Source: Vicia villosa
Lineage: Eukaryota > Streptophyta > Magnoliopsida > Fabales > Fabaceae
Length of the DNA stretch: 64,000 nucleotides
Reading direction: 5' to 3'
NCBI RefSeq assembly: GCF_029867415.1
Contig: NC_081183.1
Span: 191,363,563 to 191,427,562, forward strand
The notes under the pieces are model-generated. The model was given only the letters and a program-made list of their open reading frames with translations. It searched no databases and had not been told where the DNA came from. How positions within the stretch are numbered: the stretch's first letter is position 1; every line of letters starts with the position of its first letter. A program made the position numbers and the translations under genes. This document shows positions 1 to 12,629 of the stretch, piece by piece.

Positions 1-45
1 CAGTATATTGAGTGGTGGTGTATGTGAGAAAGAACAACAATCAAC

Positions 46-3000
46 CTTTTGGGCTTTTATAGATTGTATTTCATCTTGCAGGCGTTTTGCTGCTTCATCA
101 CTTTTTTGCTTTTGCTTTAGAAGCTGAACTTGGCTCTCCTGTTTCTTCTTCAGATCCAGAATCTGGCATTTATATATTTTGAAAAGCTTTTAGTAATTAG
201 GATTTGTTCTGATTCGATTCAAGTAAAACGAAGAACAAACTGAAATGAAAAATCTATTTTACCTGGGCTTCAAGTGCTTTCAATTTTTGGGCATGTATAT
301 CCTCTGATTTGTGTGTTTGTCCATCGGAACCGGCAGCAAGATTTTCAACTTCAGCCAAAAGACGATCCCTATCTTGCTGCATCACAAGTGAGGTCTATAT
401 ATAAATATGAATTTTTCTGTATGAGCAAAATAACTTTTTTCAGAATTTCTATTGAACCTGGACAGTTCTCTTTTCATCCTCAAGTTCCATGATCTTCCTT
501 CCAAAATGCTGTTTGAGTGTTTCAGCATCCGATGATCCAAAAAGCTTCATCTCAGACTGTACGAGCATCAATCACAATACACATGTTAATGAAATGAAAG
601 ACGAAAACCACTTGATGTTGCTTTCATGATTATATGTCATGCATGTTGAATGTGCTCAATTATACATATGCATTAAAGCAACCTCTTTCTGCTCCAAGCG
701 CTTGTTCAATTCGTGTAACTCTCTGTCCATACTATTTTGCAGAAGTGTATGCTCCCATTCTTTAGCTACTTCTTCAATCTCCCTTGAATCCCCTGATGAA
801 ATCGGTAATTTTAACCATGAATCGTAAAAGTTTTAAGAATCATACTTGATTAAATTTAAGAAATGGAAGATAAAGTGATAGACAAATAATTAGTAGAAGT
901 AAGATGCATGCATAGAATTGGCATTAACAGCAGATCATTAAATCCAGGTTAAAGAAAAGTCTTACCCGTTGTCTCACTCATCGGATAATCAGGAGTTGTG
1001 ATAGGTAAACCCCTTTTAAGCCCGTCTGTCTTTACATTGCACATGCTACCATCCTGTAAAATGAAAGTTTGAAACTTAATGTAAAGCACATACCTAGGCA
1101 CTGAAAAATTGAAAAAAAATAGTTCAGAAAAAGAAGATTAACAACGGAAGGATCAGAGGCATACATAAGCATCCTTTTCACTTTGTGCCACAACAGAGCA
1201 TCTGCTACGATATTCATGAAGTTCACGGCAAAGATCTTCATTAGCTGCTTCAAGCCAAGAAATTCTTTCCTTGAGGACCTACATAACACAGCCATATATA
1301 AAATGATTCTATATTCCTAATACAAATGTGACTTCAAAAATAGAAACTAAGTACCTGAACCTCCTCGGAAGAGCCACCAGTACGAGTACAAAGTTCTGCT
1401 TGCAAATGCTCTAATTGTTGTCGCATTTTAAGCATCTCGTTGGACATTGGATCTCTGTTGACCTATGGAAGAATAAACAAACCATGAGAATCAATGTATC
1501 ATAAATAGCTAACCAATTACTTCAATTTTTCCAGTTGAATGAAAGAGAACATAAGTTTATGCAGATACTCACAACAGGCTTATTCTGGATATTACGCGCA
1601 CGATTTGCATACTTCAAAGTGTTAAGAGTTTCCTCAGCATTGATATCAGCAGGACTTATGCAAGCTGGAACAGAAATGATTTTTCATGTACTGAAAATTT
1701 ATAATTCAACAACCTGATTGTCTAAGATTAAAGGAAAACAGCCAACCTATCATTACAGTTCTGCTGTTACCACCAAGTGAATCCTGCAAAATCATTTAAA
1801 TTTACTTTTAAATACAAAATCAGAAATAAAATAATACTATGTTAAAACATTATAGTTTAAAATGATTATAACGAGTATTTTTCAACATTGTAATATGAAT
1901 GAGTATTTGCTGCAAGAATGATAAATAGATATCGTCGAATCAAACCTGTAAAAGCCTAGTAAGTTTACTATCCCTATAAGGAACATGAGCACCTTCTTTT
2001 CTCTTTTTTTCATCACCGAGTGCACTAATCACGTTGCCAAGTGCTAGTAGGCCTTTGTTAATGTGAACTCCTGTTTGAAAGATAAAATTATTAGGGAATA
2101 CATTACGATCAAAAAAATGTTCGGAGGTGTAAGTGAGAAACACAACCCCCTAACCTTCTTTAAAACGCAAGCCATCAGACCCTGTTCGTTTAGCTCGTTC
2201 TGATCCAGCAAGGTCTACTAAGTGCAGCTTGGCACAAAGATACTCTTCATTCATAGTATCGTTTAAACCGGTCTCACTAGGATTGTTGAGCTTCCGCATC
2301 TGCTCTAATGTGATGGTGAAGATGGCATGTGAACGACTAATTGAATATATTTATCCACAATTAGTTTATGAAACGGAAAATGGGGTAAAAAAACATTTCA
2401 TGATTAAAAGTAAATGTAAGCAGTTAAAAGAAGAGAAGAAAATGGATAAGCAACCTGGATTGGTTGTTCATATTTGTGCTCCCAGTTGCTCTACTTAGTG
2501 AACCTTGTTCAAGGCATGCAGACATTTCTTTTAGTGTTGCAACACTGACTTCGGTAGATCCTGCTAAGGTAATAACGCCATTGGAACCCTCACGAATTTG
2601 TATAGGCGGTTTACCAGGAGTAGGCGATTTCCCTGCATGTCCATTTGCAGTATCTGGTTTGCTCATAGAGGATGGGTCCAGCAAATCTTTTACTTCTTCT
2701 TTAAGAATCTTTTAACAATTAAAATTTGGTGTTAGATGCTTAATTAAACTTTTTGTAACAAAAAAAAAAACACAATTATTATACTTTCAAAACACGGCTG
2801 TAGGCTGTAACAAAGTTATCGACGGACCTCGATAAAGGAAACATGCAGCTGAAATTCAATCTGATGCTTTAAGGTCTCAATTTTACTAAACAATGCACTC
2901 ATAACTTGGGGTACTATTCCTGTTTGATAATAATCTTTAGAGCCTGTGCCCATTGTGTATGTTTTCCCAGAACCTGTCTGCAATATAGAGAAAATGTCAT

Positions 3001-4273
3001 GTACCAAAGAGAAATGAGTGTAATAGCATGCAGTTTATGGCCCTGTTTGAATTGACTTATTTGAGCTTATCTACTGGTATAATCATTTCGTTATATCTTA
3101 CAAAAACAACTTATAGCTTAAATAGTTTATACATAAGTGTTTTTTCAAATAGGGCTCAAAATATCCTAATCAAGTAAGCATCAGATAAAAAAAACAAAAA
3201 ACAGGGCCTAAAATTATCCAAACAGGACCTATAATTTCCCTTCAGCTGTAACTGTACCTGACCGTATGCGAGAACCGTGGCATTATATCCTTGGAACAGA
3301 CCTCCAACAAGGGAAGCAACACATTCATCAAACATGGCAGATGAGGGAGAACCAGTGCTCCCATAAACATGATCAAACGTAAAGGAATGAGCACCAATTT
3401 GTACCTGCATCATAGTAACAATTAGCTTATGATTCCAACTTCCATCCAAAAATTTCAGCTACTCAATGATACTATTATGACAAGGTACAATTCACATAGA
3501 GGTGTCCAAAAAGACATAAACTTCTTAAGTTCAGGAACAAAACTTCTTTGAAAGAAATGAGTTTTAATCTTAAATCATTTCAATTCATTGAAACGACTTT
3601 TTTCCCCAATTCTTAAGTTGAAGCATTCCAAACACTTCACTAATAAATGTTCTCAAGCCAACAATTACCCAGGTCTATTTAAATTGACTTATTTGAGCTT
3701 ATCAATAATTATAAAACACTTTGATAAAATTTATAAAAACAACTTAAGACATACCCATAAGCTGTTTTCAGCTTATTTCCATAAGCTCTTAAGAATAAAT
3801 TGTAAAAACACCTCATAGTTTAAAGAAAAACAATTTTATTTTATTGTATAGTTATAGAAAAAACTTAAAAACAAAAGTCCTTAATTAAGCTGTTTGTCCA
3901 ATCTGGGACTCAAATATCCCAATCAGAACGACCCAAAAACATAATATCCCAATCAAGTAACCATCATCATATCGAAAAAAAAAAGTTCCAAATTTCCAAA
4001 ATAGTTTCAATCAAAACCATCAATCTTCTTCAATTACGCAATCAATCTCGGATCCAGATCTCCACTAAATTCACCAATCAAAATCACCATAAAACCAACA
4101 CAAAAACAAATAATCCCCAACCCAATCAAAATCACATTGTTCAATAGAAAATGCACCTGAGGCTTCCCAGAAACAACTGTCACACAATCTTTACACCCTT
4201 GAAGCTTCTCATCATTGATTAACGGCCGAACATGAACCGCAACTTTCACACAACAATCTTCCCCAGCTTCCAT
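46..4273 (-). CDS. FRA1: Kinesin-4 motor protein, FRA1/KIN-4A type (partial, 5' part of gene)
   Basis: Microtubule plus-end motor of the plant kinesin-4 family; FRA1 acts in cortical vesicle delivery for cell-wall deposition. Fifteen coding exons join with GT-AG sites: 4157-4273, 3258-3404, 2828-2977, 2455-2708, 2155-2336, 1946-2070, 1747-1783, 1573-1664, 1355-1462, 1165-1278, 966-1053, 683-792, 458-556, 263-376, 46-162 (1854 nt, 618 codons, no frame break). The start is the ATG at 4273, giving [18 protein letters not shown]. Visible motor motifs are P-loop GQTGSGKT (about 87-94, split by intron 2), switch I NNQSSRSH (219-226), switch II DLAGSE (264-269), [14 protein letters not shown] (312-325) and neck-side [13 protein letters not shown] charged coiled-coil stalk begins near 380. 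The family is about 1000 aa, so the rest of the stalk and the tail lie left of the window. Some introns carry MITE remnants. The family is certain; the A versus B subtype is less so. Confidence 0.96.
3041..3156. mobile_element. Small Tourist-like MITE inside kinesin intron 2
   Basis: The intron between exons 2 and 3 contains a short segment with inverted ends: GGCCCTGTTTGAATTGACTT on the left, and TTTTTTCAAATAGGGCT on the right, whose reverse complement is AGCCCTATTTGAAAAAA. Length and ends fit a small PIF/Tourist-type element. A clean 3-bp TSD is not visible. A related sequence with the same internal 'gacttatttgagctta' lies in intron 1 near 3668-3915. Confidence 0.5.
3668..3915. mobile_element. 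MITE remnant in kinesin intron 1
   Basis: This AT-rich segment shares the internal string attgacttatttgagctta with the intron-2 element and contains inverted 'cataagct / agcttat' pieces. The ends are eroded and no TSD is visible. It helps explain the length of the 751-bp intron 1. Confidence 0.35.
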
Positions 4274-4480
4274 CACAATTCACAAATCACAAACAACAAT
4301 GTGAGAGAGAGAATGAATAAGAAAAATTGAGATGGAATTGTGAAGAGAAAAATCAAAAAGCTTGCAGCAGAATGGTTCCTCTCATGGTTTGTTTGTTGAA
4401 GTAACTGTGAGAAGAGAAGAGGAGAGAGAGTAGATATAGTTGGAGGAGAGAGAAAGGGAAAGGGCAGTTATGGAAATACG
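4274..4480 (-). promoter_or_regulatory. Pyrimidine-rich 5' leader and proximal promoter of the kinesin gene
   Basis: Upstream of the kinesin ATG the mRNA strand is rich in CTCTCT/TTCTC tracts (GAGAGA on the plus strand, about 4300-4460), typical of plant 5' leaders. ACTATATCTA (4431-4440 on the plus strand reads tagatatagt) is a possible TATA-like site. The transcription start cannot be fixed from sequence. Confidence 0.35.
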
Positions 4481-4489
4481 GTATTTGAG

Positions 4490-5040
4490 GTAACTAACTG
4501 TAAGGACAACAACCATTATCATTTTTTCTTTGCCTTCACTGTAATGTACTTTTCCAGACGGTTGCGTGCTCTTACTCTTTTGACACTAACTTTCCGTAAA
4601 TGCCCCTACCATTTTTTTATAACAGTTATGTTCCTCTATGAGAAAGATCTCTTTCAGAAAACAGAAACCCGCGGTAAATTAAGGTGATTAACTTCTTAAG
4701 TGTAATAGTATAATCTTTTTCGGTTGTGTTATTTAATTAATATCATGTACATTAGCTTTAAATACATATTTTAGTTATAATTATGATAAAATAAAAATGA
4801 GAAATAAACTATAATCTAAAAATAAAATTTATGAATCTCGGGAGGAGAGTTGTGAATCAGGAGTTCAACTTAATAAAAACACCAAACTTTATTTTAAAAT
4901 TGATATTTTGATTGTCTTTATGGAAGATGTGGATAACTCAAAACATAGTGTTTTCAAGTAAGATATCTTTAATAATTTGTTTATGTTTATGTTTATGATA
5001 TTTATTCAATGGAAGCTCAATGAAATTGATAATGGGAAAG
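4490..5040. other. AT-rich intergenic stretch, nothing recognised
   Basis: There are no open frames of note, no protein similarity I can recognise and no clear repeat structure. It separates the kinesin promoter from the LINE remnant to its right. Confidence 0.5.
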
Positions 5041-8000
5041 AGTGTTTGTTACTAGTCAAGTCAATAATCACATACCTTTGGCCAGAGACAAAACTTTGTG
5101 AATGACTCATAGTTTTGTTTGGAGGATATTTGAAGAGTTCGTGATAAATTCAAAGAAACCGCATTGCCATGTCCTAAATGATGTGCAAAAGGTACTGACA
5201 AACCATGTTTGACTTGACGTGTCATTACAACTTCATTATACATTAGTAATAATGCATATGTAGTTGAAGGAGTTCCACTTGATGAAATAGTTGTCTTCGT
5301 TCATTGTTTGAGATTTATTGAAGCAAATGTGGAAGGAGTCTGTCACGAAGTGAGCAACCAAGGAGAATCAATACATGGAAATGATTTCATGTGATATATG
5401 CACGAAGAAATACAACTTCTCCAAGCCCACCATACCTTGCAAAAAAGAGGTTATGACGAGTACCATGACTCTTATTTTTTAAGCCAAGCATTTCCATCAT
5501 GAGTCAAGAAAAAATCTCAATGATTAAACCCGAGATACAACTGAATGTTTCTAGAATCCCTATTGTCATGAACATAATGAGAGAATGAATCTTCTTCTAG
5601 GCCAAATATGGAGGCATATAACATAGAGGATCATGTTGTAATAGGGAAGTTGAGAAAGTGTAGAAATAAAGCTGAGACAAGCAAGCCAAAAGAGAAACTT
5701 GACATTTACAGGAAGGCATTGATTTTAGATCCAATTCCAAGGTTGAGGTTTCGAATTAGGGCATGATCCACTTATATGATCAAACCAAACGAAGACATCT
5801 TTTATAATAGGATTTAAGCTAAGATTTTTGGTGGTGACCTCCATGATGATATTATAAGTGGAAGATAGAGTAAAAATCTTTAACTATTGGATTGATTTCA
5901 TGGATGTGTACATACTCAACAAGAGCGTCCAGGGGACCAAAGGCAGTATAATGGTTGTACCAGAAAGAAGAGGAGTTTGACCAAGTTCTATAGTCAAATT
6001 CATCTTTTAGCAATAGACTTCTAGGTGGAGCAATCTATAGTGGCATAAAGGAAAAGTAAAAGAGCACCAAATAAATACTTTTTAGAGATGAGGCATATCC
6101 AAAGTATATTAGTATTTTGAAGCATATTCCAAACAAACTTATCGAGGAGGATTGTGTTGGTTGTTGGACAAGTTCTTCCAAGCACAAAAGAGGTGGAATA
6201 AATTGTGGTATTCAAAACTCGCGATTAACTTAGAGTTTTATTACTTGAGAAGCAAATTGTATTAGTATTTTGAAGACCAGAAAGAAAAGTAGCGGAAAAA
6301 ATAGAAACAGTAGTGTAAATGACAGGAATTTTAAAGTTACGGATTATAAAGATGACACTAGAGAATTATCCAAGTTCGGCCGAACATTGGCCTAATCTTG
6401 TCCACAAGAGATCTTCTTAAGATCTGACTATAATATTGAGCTTTTACATGTTATGTCTACGAACATTTTATACAAGTAAATGAAGAGATTTTACACTATC
6501 TTATCCTCTAACCAAAAGAGGGTTTTTCCACGGGCTTAACTCACAAACCGATTAGCGATTTTACAAGCTAATCTCATAATAAAACAAAACATTTCTAGGC
6601 TGAGTTCTATAACCAAAAAAAGTTTTTCAAATGGTTGATATCAAGAACCAAAAGTGAAATGAAGTAAGGAAAAGCCTCCTTTATATAGGGAAAATTTTAA
6701 CTTAAAATAGAAAGTCCATTGGCCTTTTAAATGACCTAATTGATTAGGTTCTTGCAATAATTGATTATTATGCCCAAAATGTAAAATTTAATATAGAGTC
6801 GTTACCAATAATTAAGAGGCTGTCATAATAGATTATATAATCTATTAGGCTTCATCTAATCGATTAGGCTATGAATATAATCAATTAGACAATTCAATAC
6901 TTTCTCCTAATCAAGCTAACAGTCTCCCAATTAACTGGTTAGGCCTTAAAACAATTTTAGGTGTTTTGTTAGGTAAAAAGAGGCTTCGAAAAATATTAAT
7001 TGTCACAAGACTCTAGTTAATCAAACAAACATGACCAAATGAATTGTCACAATTGTTCTCTTTCACAACTCTGGAGCTTTCAATTTTCTTTGCTAGATAT
7101 ATCAATCATATAAGCATTTCATTGGAACATTAATTTGTTCTAGTATATGAGGCTTGATATATATTTAAGTTAATCACAATCATCAGAGAGTTGTAAAGAT
7201 GTCATCATTGACTTCAATATCCATCAGTGTTGTCATCATCAAACCAATAAGAAAGTTGTCAGCAGGATCATTAACTTCATTCCCACAAGCACATATAGAT
7301 CCATATTGACATCTCTAGTTAATTAAACTCCGAGCCCACCTAACCTCCTTGAGCATGTGGGGGTTTTTCAGTCATCCAAATGAATACATGTGGTGATAGT
7401 ACCTTTTAAAATAAATTTAAGAGTCATACGATCAATAGTGTCATAAATATCTTGTGGGACCCATGTGGTTTTCATGTAGTAAAAAGAGATGGAGGTGAGA
7501 AACAATGATGCAAGGGATAATCTAGCAGGCTTATTGAGAAGCTTTATTTTCCATGAAGCCATTTGTGTTTGCATTTTTTCATGATGAAGTCAAAATTAGG
7601 TATTTTAGCTCTACCTCAAAAAATAGGAAAACCAAGGTGTTTTTCTAGAGAATTAGTACTCCGAATGCTTAAGATTGTAGTCATCTGATTGATTTTTTGT
7701 CTGAGGAATTATGAAAGAGTAGAAATAATGAGACTTAGAAAGATTGATTGATGCATAAATAAATTTGTCCGCGAGTGTGGCAATAACTCTAATTTAAGAC
7801 TTTTTTGCTTTTGTGAACAAGAGAGCATCATCCGCAAAGAGAAGGTTTGAGGTCCATTGTTAGAAATTAAAGTAGGATTCCAAGAATCACTACAAACACC
7901 ATGGGTGATGGAAATAGAAATTTCTTCCATGCAGATGATAAAAAGATAAAGCGATAACAAATCCTTTGTCAAATACTGTGTGAAGGCTTAAAGGCTAGCA

Positions 8001-8480
8001 TTTTATTTTTATTATATAAAATAGATAAAGATGAGGAAGTGATGTTCTGTATAATGAGCTAAATAGTAATATAAGGAAATCCAAAGTCCAACAAGAAGCT
8101 TCTGAGGAACACCTATTTAACATTATCAAAAGCCTTTTCGAGTTTTAGTTTAGAGACAACATCGTTTTTTTTCTTCTTCATTTTATAATGTGAAAATTCC
8201 ATACAAAATAATACCATTGTTTGTGGTTCCTCTATCTGATTGAAAACTGTTTTGGTATGGACCAATAAGAGTGTCTTGGAGAGGTCGAAGACGGTTAACC
8301 AAAACTTTGGTAATATTCTGGTACTTTATGTTACAAAGACTTATAGGTCTCAAATATTTAAATGTTGTTAGAGTGTCAAGAGCTATTAATATTCCAGAGA
8401 TGGATGAATCAAAATTCCTAGTGGAGAAATTTGAATTGACTAAGTTGAAAACATCATCACCCATAATGTGTCAGTGTTGC
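5040..8480 (-). pseudogene. Eroded L1-type LINE ORF2 (reverse transcriptase to zf-RVT region)
   Basis: Fragments of a plant non-LTR reverse transcriptase run in order down the minus strand. They are RPISLCNIKYQNITKVLVNR with GPYQNSF (about 8230-8370), a SLYLFIICMEEISI block (about 7900-7960), a frameshifted FADDALLF box near 7815-7840, then ASWKIKLLNKPARLSLASL (about 7510-7565) and FVWNMLQNTNILW with LISKKYLFGA (about 6060-6150). These match the palm and downstream linker/zf-RVT part of plant L1 ORF2. Multiple stops and frameshifts make it dead. The frame is interrupted between about 6187 and 7285 by an inserted block listed separately. The left end is not defined because no poly(A) is seen. 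Confidence 0.85.
6187..7285. mobile_element. About 1.1-kb insertion splitting the LINE remnant, flanked by 8-bp direct repeats
   Basis: LINE similarity stops at about 7290 (the LTRDVNMDLYVL part) and resumes at about 6180 (FVWNMLQNTN and upstream). The two junctions carry the same 8 bases, CAAGCACA, at 6179-6186 and 7286-7293. An 8-bp target duplication would suit a hAT or Mutator-type element, but I see no convincing terminal inverted repeats and no coding capacity. The interior has several 'taatcgattag'-like motifs. The class is unknown. Confidence 0.5.
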
Positions 8481-8951
8481 TTAAAGAAAATGCACGAAAA
8501 CCCATAGGGACTAGGGTATTTGAAAGGTTTAATCTAATTTAACTCATGAATGACTTCATCTTTTGTGACATGGTTGGCAAATGAAGTTATATCGTCGGCA
8601 TTCATCATTAAATTGTGGGGTTAAGAACTTCAACTTTGAATACTCGTTTTAGTTTGGACGATGAATCCTTAATACATTGCGTCTAAGATTTTCTAGAATT
8701 CAAAAACCATTGGCTAATGCTAAATTTTGCGAACCCAAATTTCCTCACAATCTAGAATGGTAACAATTGGATTAGGAAAATCATGTAGAACATTCGTCCT
8801 AATGTTTTAGCAAAGGAAATTTAGTGGGATTAGAGAAATAGAAATTCTACCAGCATTGTTCAGGAAATCACTCTCATTTATCACATTACATTATATGCTT
8901 GTAACATGGCAGATTCCTTAAACACTTTTTAACAACCCTCAACACAGGAAA

Positions 8952-9510
8952 ATGAAAGGAAAATTCAATGGAACGTCCTCAACATCCCTTATACTTTCAT
9001 TAATTAACATCGATGAAAATTTCCTTGAAATTCTAATCAGAGAAGGTTATGACAAAATCATTTACAACTCTTTCGGCGCTTGGCAAGTAGGAATCCCTAT
9101 ATACTTACCAGAATCTTTAAAGATTCTTCATGTAGAGTTTTGTGTCATCCATATATACATCTCCATTTCTAAAAATAAAGGTTTCAACAACTCGATTTCC
9201 TACATAGTTTTTTTTCCTTTGCATCAATCTTATAAAGACTCTAGCCAACAAGTATCATAAATATGTTGTTTTGATTCAAAATATCAAAGACAAATTATGT
9301 GAGAACAACCACTTCAAAATCATCCACACCTTCCATGAAAATAACCAATGTGATGACTTTATGAACAAGTTTAACATGACTTCTCATCAGACTCTTCTCG
9401 TTCACACCTCTTCTCCTTTAAATCTTACATTCATCCTTTTAAACATACATTGTAGGAACATCATATCTTCATGTTTAATTTTGTTCAAATTTATTTTGTT
9501 AGTCTTGTAA
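8952..9510 (+). pseudogene. RNase H-like 3' end of a second LINE, plus strand
   Basis: At about 9280-9420 the plus strand reads NNHFKIIHTFHENNQCDDFM followed by NKFNMTSHQ. This fits the end of the RNase H domain of plant LINEs (W-x-V-x-x-IH-x-xREN-x-CAD-x-LAK). It is followed by 'gtaaccaaaaaaacc', a typical poly(A)-like LINE tail. The upstream open frame at 8952-9260 is not recognised. It lies on the opposite strand to the neighbouring LINE remnant, so it is a separate insertion. Confidence 0.5.
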
Positions 9511-9784
9511 CCAAAAAAACCATAGTGGTTTGAGTGATAAATATACCAAATATTTTATTTATGTGATCATAAATTTAATCAATGACTCATGCACATGAAA
9601 TTTTGTTAGTTACAAAATAAATCTTAAATATGTTTTCAATACATGAATGAATTAGAGTATACAATCTTCCTTTTACCAAATATTGTTTTATATACCTGCA
9701 CATGAAGGAATATTTAGACTAAAGAAACAACTTAACAACTTATTTAAGTTGTTTCACTACAAAAAAAACTCAGTTTTATCAGGT

Positions 9785-10200
9785 GAAAGCCACCCCGCAA
9801 ATACCAATATCACCCAGCAACGCAACATTTGCGAGGTGGGCTAGCCACCCCGCAAAAACGTTAGTCGCAACTTTTTGCAAGGGGATAGGCACCCCGCAAA
9901 TTTGCCAGGTGTTTTTCACCCCGCAACATTGCAAGGTACAAAGCACCCCGCAAACACGCTTTCCAAGTGGTCCAGGCGCCTTTGTTCAGTTGAGTCAGAG
10001 CAGGTGACACAGGTGATTCTGCATTGTGCTTTTCACCCCGCAACTTTGCTAGGTGTATAGCACCCCGCAAACACGCTTTCCAATAAGTTCTGCCAACTTC
10101 GTACATTGTGACAGAGAGTGTGTTAGGCAACTTGCGGGGTGAGATGCATTCAGCAATAGTTGAATATTTAATATTTGCAGGGTGGATTTCACCTGGCAAT
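9785..10200. repeat. Left subterminal array of the CACTA element (CACCCCGCAA motif)
   Basis: At least eight copies of CACCCCGCAA or one-base variants stand between 9785 and 10080, and inverted copies (TTGCGGGGTG, TTTGCAGGGTGG) lie near 10131 and 10175. The block AAACACGCTTTCCAA occurs twice (about 9950 and 10069). This is the kind of clustered short motif that recruits CACTA-encoded DNA-binding proteins. Confidence 0.85.
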
Positions 10201-10487
10201 TATTTTGAGATACCTTGTTTAATTCACGTCGCAAGTAGTAACATATATAGTAAAAAAAAATATTTATATTATTCTAAATATTTAGAATAATATAAATATA
10301 ATAAATAATTAAAATTCATTTTTTTAAAAAAATACTAAATTTATAGTTAATTCTAAATATTTAATTTCATTCTTAATATAAAGAAATTCATAATTAATAT
10401 AAAGAAATGCATAATTAATATAAAGAAATGCATATTTAATATAAAGAAATTCATGATTATCCAAAATATTTAAATTCAAAATAATAT

Positions 10488-11054
10488 TCACAAAGGATCC
10501 GGGTCGTCCGCATTATTTTCGTTTTGTTCATCATTCTCGTCTACTACTCTTTGGTTACCACCCGCTCCAAATCCACCACCACCATATTGTTGTCGAAAGA
10601 ATTGTTGCATTTGTTGCATTTGTTGTTGCATTTGTTGTTGTATTTGTTGTTGCACTTGTTGTTGAATTTGTTGTTGAGTAAGCATCATTTGCTCTTGTGA
10701 AAGTCTCAATGCTTCCTCCAACTCCATTTGTTTTTTTCTCAATGTTTCATTTTCACGTGCTGCTTCACTCTGAGCTAGTTGTTTAATTGTTTCAGTTATT
10801 TCAGGGGTTAATGTCGGAGGACGTGAAGATCCTTCCCCGTCTGCAATTCTCCTAAATAAAGAATACCTATCCCCTTTTTTGTAGTTGCTAGCTAAAGGCC
10901 CTGCAGCATAAATTTTTCCATTTCTCTTCTTTCCCTTACTTGCTTGCAACCACAAATACTGATCAATAGCTGGATCAAGAGGATATCGTCCACGTGGACC
11001 GCCTAACTCAGGATGTTTAGCTAAAAACTCCTTCTTCAACCTTTGGTACTCCGC
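10488..11054 (-). pseudogene. CACTA TNPA/Ptta-like protein, last exon
   Basis: An open frame on the minus strand opens after a TGTGTAG acceptor at 11055 and ends at 10488. It starts AEYQRLKKEFLAKHPELGG, followed by a block with DPAIDQYLWLQASKGKKR and GKIYAAGPLASNYKKG. That is the plant 'transposase Ptta/En/Spm' (TNPA-like) C-terminal pattern of a short charged domain ending in G-R/K-x-Y-G-x-G. A glutamine-rich coiled coil (QQQIQQQ repeats, about residues 115-150) and an acidic DENDEQNENNADD tail follow. No complete upstream exons could be assembled, so it is treated as a fragment carried inside the element. It probably once bound the subterminal motifs. Confidence 0.7.
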
Positions 11055-11679
11055 CTACACATACATAAATAAATACATTAAATGCATACATAAAAAATAT
11101 AGAAAAGAAAACTAAATGTCATTCCATAGAAAAGAAAACTAAATATAACCTTTAATATGAAGCCATCAAACTAAACTTCAAGAAACCTTAAATATGCACT
11201 TATTGGATCACATGAGAAAAATAGAGGCAGCATCAAAACTTAATAAATAGCATGGGGTTCTATGAAGAGATACACATAAACCAACAAGTCATCACACAAT
11301 TTTATTCAAACATTAACAACAAGGATATCATCATATATTAAAAAATTTAGTTAGCAATTAACATGCTTGTATTAAAAAAAGAATCAGATATAAATACAAC
11401 AAAAACATATAGTCTAAAAAAATCGGAGAGATGAAATTGTGAGATTAAAATTATGATACCAAAATTGAGCGTAAAATTGAAAAACAAAGATGAAATCATA
11501 AAAGAAAAATTAAAAGCAAAGAGATGAAATAGTAAAAGAAACATACTGCTACCTACCAAAACTGAACACAACACAATCTCTCCCCTCCACCACTCAACGC
11601 AAGATACATACTGCTACCTACCAAATACAAACTGAATTCAACATGTCCATGGCTACAACAACCTTCAGCCAAGTTTCTC

Positions 11680-11825
11680 AAATGGAGTAGTTGTGGAGAT
11701 AATTCGACATTACATGCCAATTGTTGCTTAAACCATGATGGAAAATAAGCATGTATGTCAGTGGTTGTTGCTTGTTCACCGGTGAGTTCATATTGGAAGT
11801 TATTATATAACCTATATCGAAACAC
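11680..11825 (-). pseudogene. Small TNP2-type transposase remnant inside the CACTA element
   Basis: The minus strand reads HAYFPSWFKQQL, then ELSPQLLHLRNLAEG. This is like the segment of plant CACTA TNP2 proteins around 'F-x-x-WFKxxV ... L-x-x-LAxGP'. It lies between the TNPA-like exon and the right end, the expected place for leftover transposase. The match is short. Confidence 0.4.
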
Positions 11826-12629
11826 ATTAAAACTAAGTTAGAAGGTAATAAGTTTAAACCCAATATGTTCAAAATAAATATTCACTTGGTATACTTACTC
11901 AATGTATGGTTTCACACATAGGAACCTAGCTTCCCTGTAGTAACGGAAATCATTCCTAACTGTTTAATCTTAATCCAACCATCTAAATTCAATCTTAGAT
12001 AGATAGATAACCTAAGTGACGTGGTAGTGTGAGGAGCACAACTCTCCTTCACCGACACCATATTCTCTCATAGTATTTTCTTCAACCATTTTTCAATAAA
12101 AACAGAGTCCAAGAACATCAACTATCAAGTAAACCCAATAATTTCATCAACAAAATTACATATCCTAATTTCATAACTTCTTAAACAAAATTATCATATC
12201 CTAATTTCTAATTAGAAAACCCTAAATTAAATTAGTGATAATATTTGAACCTTTTAACATATTTATAAACAAAAATCATACAAATTTCATCAATAAAAAT
12301 AATAATTTAAACTACTTCATACAATCAATTGCAAATAAATCAGTTCATATGTGTACCTTAATAATGGGTTGGATGAAGAAAATGAGAAGAAACACAACGC
12401 CTAATAGAGTTAAAACGCAGCAACAGAAATATATTTTGAACCCAGCAACTTTACAATGAGTCTTGATGTGTTGATTTGGAGAAAAAATGTGATTTTTAGG
12501 GTTTTTGGTGAGGTTTGCGGTGAGTATTTTTTGGTGAAACGAGAGAGAGAGAGAGAGGAAGAAATGGTTCTAATGTCTGAGACTGAAACTGGGGAAATGG
12601 AAGGGATACGTGTGATTATTAGGAAAAGT

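Noticed and set aside
274..2715. Plus-strand frames across the kinesin gene
   Set aside because: They are antisense shadows; all minus-strand exons splice in phase.
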